Shown in pieces: positions 11,877-64,000 of a stretch of 64,000 nucleotides of DNA. The stretch covers positions 50,538,466 to 50,602,465 of the forward strand of contig NC_090178.1 of assembly GCF_024679245.1 (NCBI RefSeq), written 5' to 3'. Source of the DNA: Pseudorasbora parva. Lineage: Eukaryota; Chordata; Actinopteri; Cypriniformes; Gobionidae. The notes under the pieces were generated by a model, which worked only from the letters and a program-made list of their open reading frames with translations, ran no database searches and was not told the origin of the DNA. Both the position numbers and the translations under genes were made by a program. Every line of letters begins with the position of its first letter. The first letter of the stretch is position 1.

Positions 11877-11953
11877 TGGGTAGGTTTAGGGGCAGTGTGT
11901 GTGTTGGGATGCTTTAGGGGCAGTGTGTGTGTGTGTGTTGGCTAGGTTTAGGG

Positions 11954-11997
<44 letters not shown>

Positions 11998-12191
11998 GGG
12001 TAGGTTTAGGGGCAGTGTGTGTGTGTGTGTGTTGGGTAGGTTTAGGGGCAGTGTGTGTGTTGGGTAGGTTTAGGGGCAGTGTGTGTGTGTGTGTGTGTGA
12101 TGGGTAGGTTTAGGGGCAGTGTGTGTGTGTGTGTGTGTGTGATGGGTAGGTTTAGGGGCAGTGTGTGTGTGTGTGATGGGTAGGTTTAGGG

Positions 12192-12228
<37 letters not shown>

Positions 12229-12363
12229 TGGGTAGGTTTAGGGGCAGTGTGTGTGTGTGTGTGTGTGTGTGTGATGGGTAGGTTTAGGGGCAGTGTGTGT
12301 GTGTGTGTGTGTGATGGGTAGGTTTAGGGGCAGTGTGTGTGTGTGTGATGTGTAGGTTTAGGG

Positions 12364-12395
<32 letters not shown>

Positions 12396-12415
12396 ATGGG
12401 TAGGTTTAGGGGCAG
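11666..12415. repeat. GT-rich minisatellite with TAGGTTTAGGGGCAG core
   Basis: About 20 units of GGGTAGGTTTAGGGGCAG separated by (TG)n of variable length. Right flank 12416-12510 (GTTTGTACAGTATAAAAACC and on) is shared with 44500-44577, so the array is an expanded internal part of an interspersed element. Confidence 0.85.
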
Positions 12416-12600
12416 TGTAAGGGGATAGTAAATATGGTTTGTACAGTATAAAAACCATTACGCCTATGGAGAGTCCCCATATGTCACAAAAACAAATGTG
12501 TGTGTGTGGGTTCAGGGACAGGGTGTGTGTGTGTGTGTGTGTGTGGGGGGGGGGGGGGGTTCAGGGGCAATGTAGGCGGATAGTAAATATGGTTCATTAT
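12416..12600. mobile_element. MITE end (family E) with poly-G/TG tract
   Basis: It carries the right half of the element seen complete at 44202-44576, ending in CCCCATATGTCACAAAAACA near 12496. This is followed by a further TG tract and a G run near 12545. Confidence 0.6.
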
Positions 12601-12659
12601 AGTTTCTTTAAACTACTATAAACAGATTTAAAGCATAGTACACAGTTGCAGATAAACAA

Positions 12660-12963
12660 ATAGAAAAAAAAAATTCTAAATTTATTCTTAAATATTTTTG
12701 CACATTACAAAAACGTTTGCCAAAATGGTATTTCTCCCATTAACTGACGGAGCTCATGCATCAGGGGTCGCGGATCCTTCAAACACACAATTACAATCTG
12801 CACTTTAGAAGCGACAAATATGGCTCTAACGTAAAATAAAGATTAAAAAAACGGTAAAAAATGAAACGTGCATCCACTTCAGTGAGTGTGAGTCTCGGCC
12901 GCAGCATGAAGTGTCCAGAGGGATGCTCATCTCCATGATGTGAGTGTCCAGTGGAGCAGGTGC
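12660..12963 (-). other. znf236: znf236 3' UTR (putative)
   Basis: The region after the stop is AT-rich. A canonical AATAAA on the minus strand lies at 12681-12686 (TTTATT on the plus strand), suggesting a transcript end near 12660. No coding potential is seen. The end position is inference. Confidence 0.55.
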
Positions 12964-63113
<50,150 letters not shown>

Positions 63114-63236
63114 CTGAAAAACACACGTAACAGGTGAGCTGAGAACAAAAGGCTTTTCAGTAACCCTGGGTTAGAATAGGATAGTATAATAATCATAGGT
63201 TAACAATTTCAAGTAAGGTGAAAATAAAATATTCTA

Positions 63237-63793
63237 TTAACTCTTTCCCCGCCAAAAACTGAATTTTCCGTGGTATTTTCCTGTCAGACGCTAGGGGGAG
63301 CTTATTACGCATCTTCTGAACGAGCACATAATCTCCTGATCAGAACACACGTGAGTACGACACAATAAAACAAGCGATCGTGTGTAATCATAGGCATATG
63401 TAAAATAACATGATCATTATCATTAATCATAATATCAATCTAATCAATCTAATGTTAGTGAGGAGCTCCAGGACTGAAGCGTTAGAGGTGTAGATGGACT
63501 CGATCTCCTCATCTGTGTTTGATCATCTCTGAATCTGATCTGGAGTCTTTCACACACACCTGATTTCTCAGCTTTTTGTTCAAAATGTTGCTTTTTTATG
63601 AAACTTATTCATATTGAAGTGTTGATAAAAAAGGAATGCATGAAGCTATAATAAAAAGTGTGTGTGTTTAAAAGAAGAGGGTCAGCTCTTTATTTTGATA
63701 TATTGCATGCTCAGATATTCATTAAACAAAATATTCTACGGGCTATTACATTTTTGTGAAAATTGCCAAAAACGCTGGCAGGGAAAGAGTTAA
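63237..63793. mobile_element. Complete MITE with TTAACTCTTTCCCCGCCA ends
   Basis: The left end TTAACTCTTTCCCCGCCA and inverted right end TGGCAGGGAAAGAGTTAA enclose 557 bases, AT-rich in the second half. A fragment is at 53161. Confidence 0.8.
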
Positions 63794-63794
63794 A

Positions 63795-64000
63795 GAGCCC
63801 ATTATTATGTGTTCTCTTTCATTCACTCAACGCTGCGTAGAGACGCATTAGGGGAACGCCCTCTGGGTGTGCCGATTGTCTGAAGCCCTTATAGAATCAT
63901 GCCCCTCTGCTCAACACCTTGAGCCCATACCAGCGCACGCCATCTCATCTCCAGATTTCTCTGCCTTCGCGTGCGATTTTTCTGACCCAAAACTATCCTG
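63795..64000. repeat. Start of an interspersed repeat (TAAAGAGCCCAT)
   Basis: It begins like 25997 and 56396 (AAAGAGCCCATTATTATGTG), then diverges; it runs off the window edge. Confidence 0.45.

Noticed and set aside
11666..12415. Interstitial telomere repeat
   Set aside because: The core is GGTTTAGGGGCAG with TG spacers, not (TTAGGG)n in tandem; it belongs to a MITE family.

Overview
The window is vertebrate, and specifically teleost, nuclear DNA, most likely from a cyprinid or close relative. It has GT-AG introns, very many (CA)n/(TG)n tracts, fish-type Tc1/mariner, hAT and DIRS elements, L2-like and L1/Tx1-like LINE fragments, a chromodomain Ty3/Gypsy retrotransposon and many palindromic MITEs. 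There are no bacterial-style operons. A 200-base N gap lies at 25797-25996.

Two host genes are visible and converge tail to tail. The minus strand carries the C-terminal part of a long C2H2 zinc-finger gene that I identify as znf236: 21 exons from 63113 down to a stop codon at 12964-12966. All exon phases join without a break, giving 3840 coding bases and 1279 residues with about 21 zinc fingers. The 5' exons lie beyond 64000. The plus strand carries the 3' end of a myelin basic protein gene (mbp-like): a 27-base micro-exon at 110-136, an exon at 9273-9350 and the terminal coding piece 9516-9551. ZNF236 and MBP are also convergent neighbours on human chromosome 18q23, which supports both calls.

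Layout: 1-10.6 kb is the mbp 3' part, its big intron filled by nested transposons (486-5675 with two minisatellites; a DIRS fragment split by a hAT element at 7.2-8.6 kb). 10.6-12.6 kb is intergenic, with a deleted Tc1 and a GT-rich minisatellite. 12.66-63.1 kb is znf236, whose introns hold nearly everything else: foldback elements, a 3-kb minisatellite made from copies of the exon 16 donor junction (21.5-24.6 kb), Tc1 elements, LINE fragments, a 6.3-kb Gypsy element inserted in a LINE (36.8-43.1 kb), a 4.6-kb 32-bp satellite (47.4-52.0 kb), a 2-kb 31/36-bp satellite (53.3-55.4 kb) and a Tc1 carrying two further insertions (59.7-62.8 kb).

The most unusual observation is that several znf236 exon edges have been amplified into the flanking intron together with their splice sites: exon 16 (about 40 donor copies), exon 9 (7 donor copies, the first four in one reading phase) and exon 11 (two acceptors 54 nt apart, in phase), with a possible degenerate case at exon 3. 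Many other splice sites abut dinucleotide tracts. These arrays could create variable-length exons in a DNA-binding protein. Splicing consequences are inference; the repeated junctions and their phases can be read directly.
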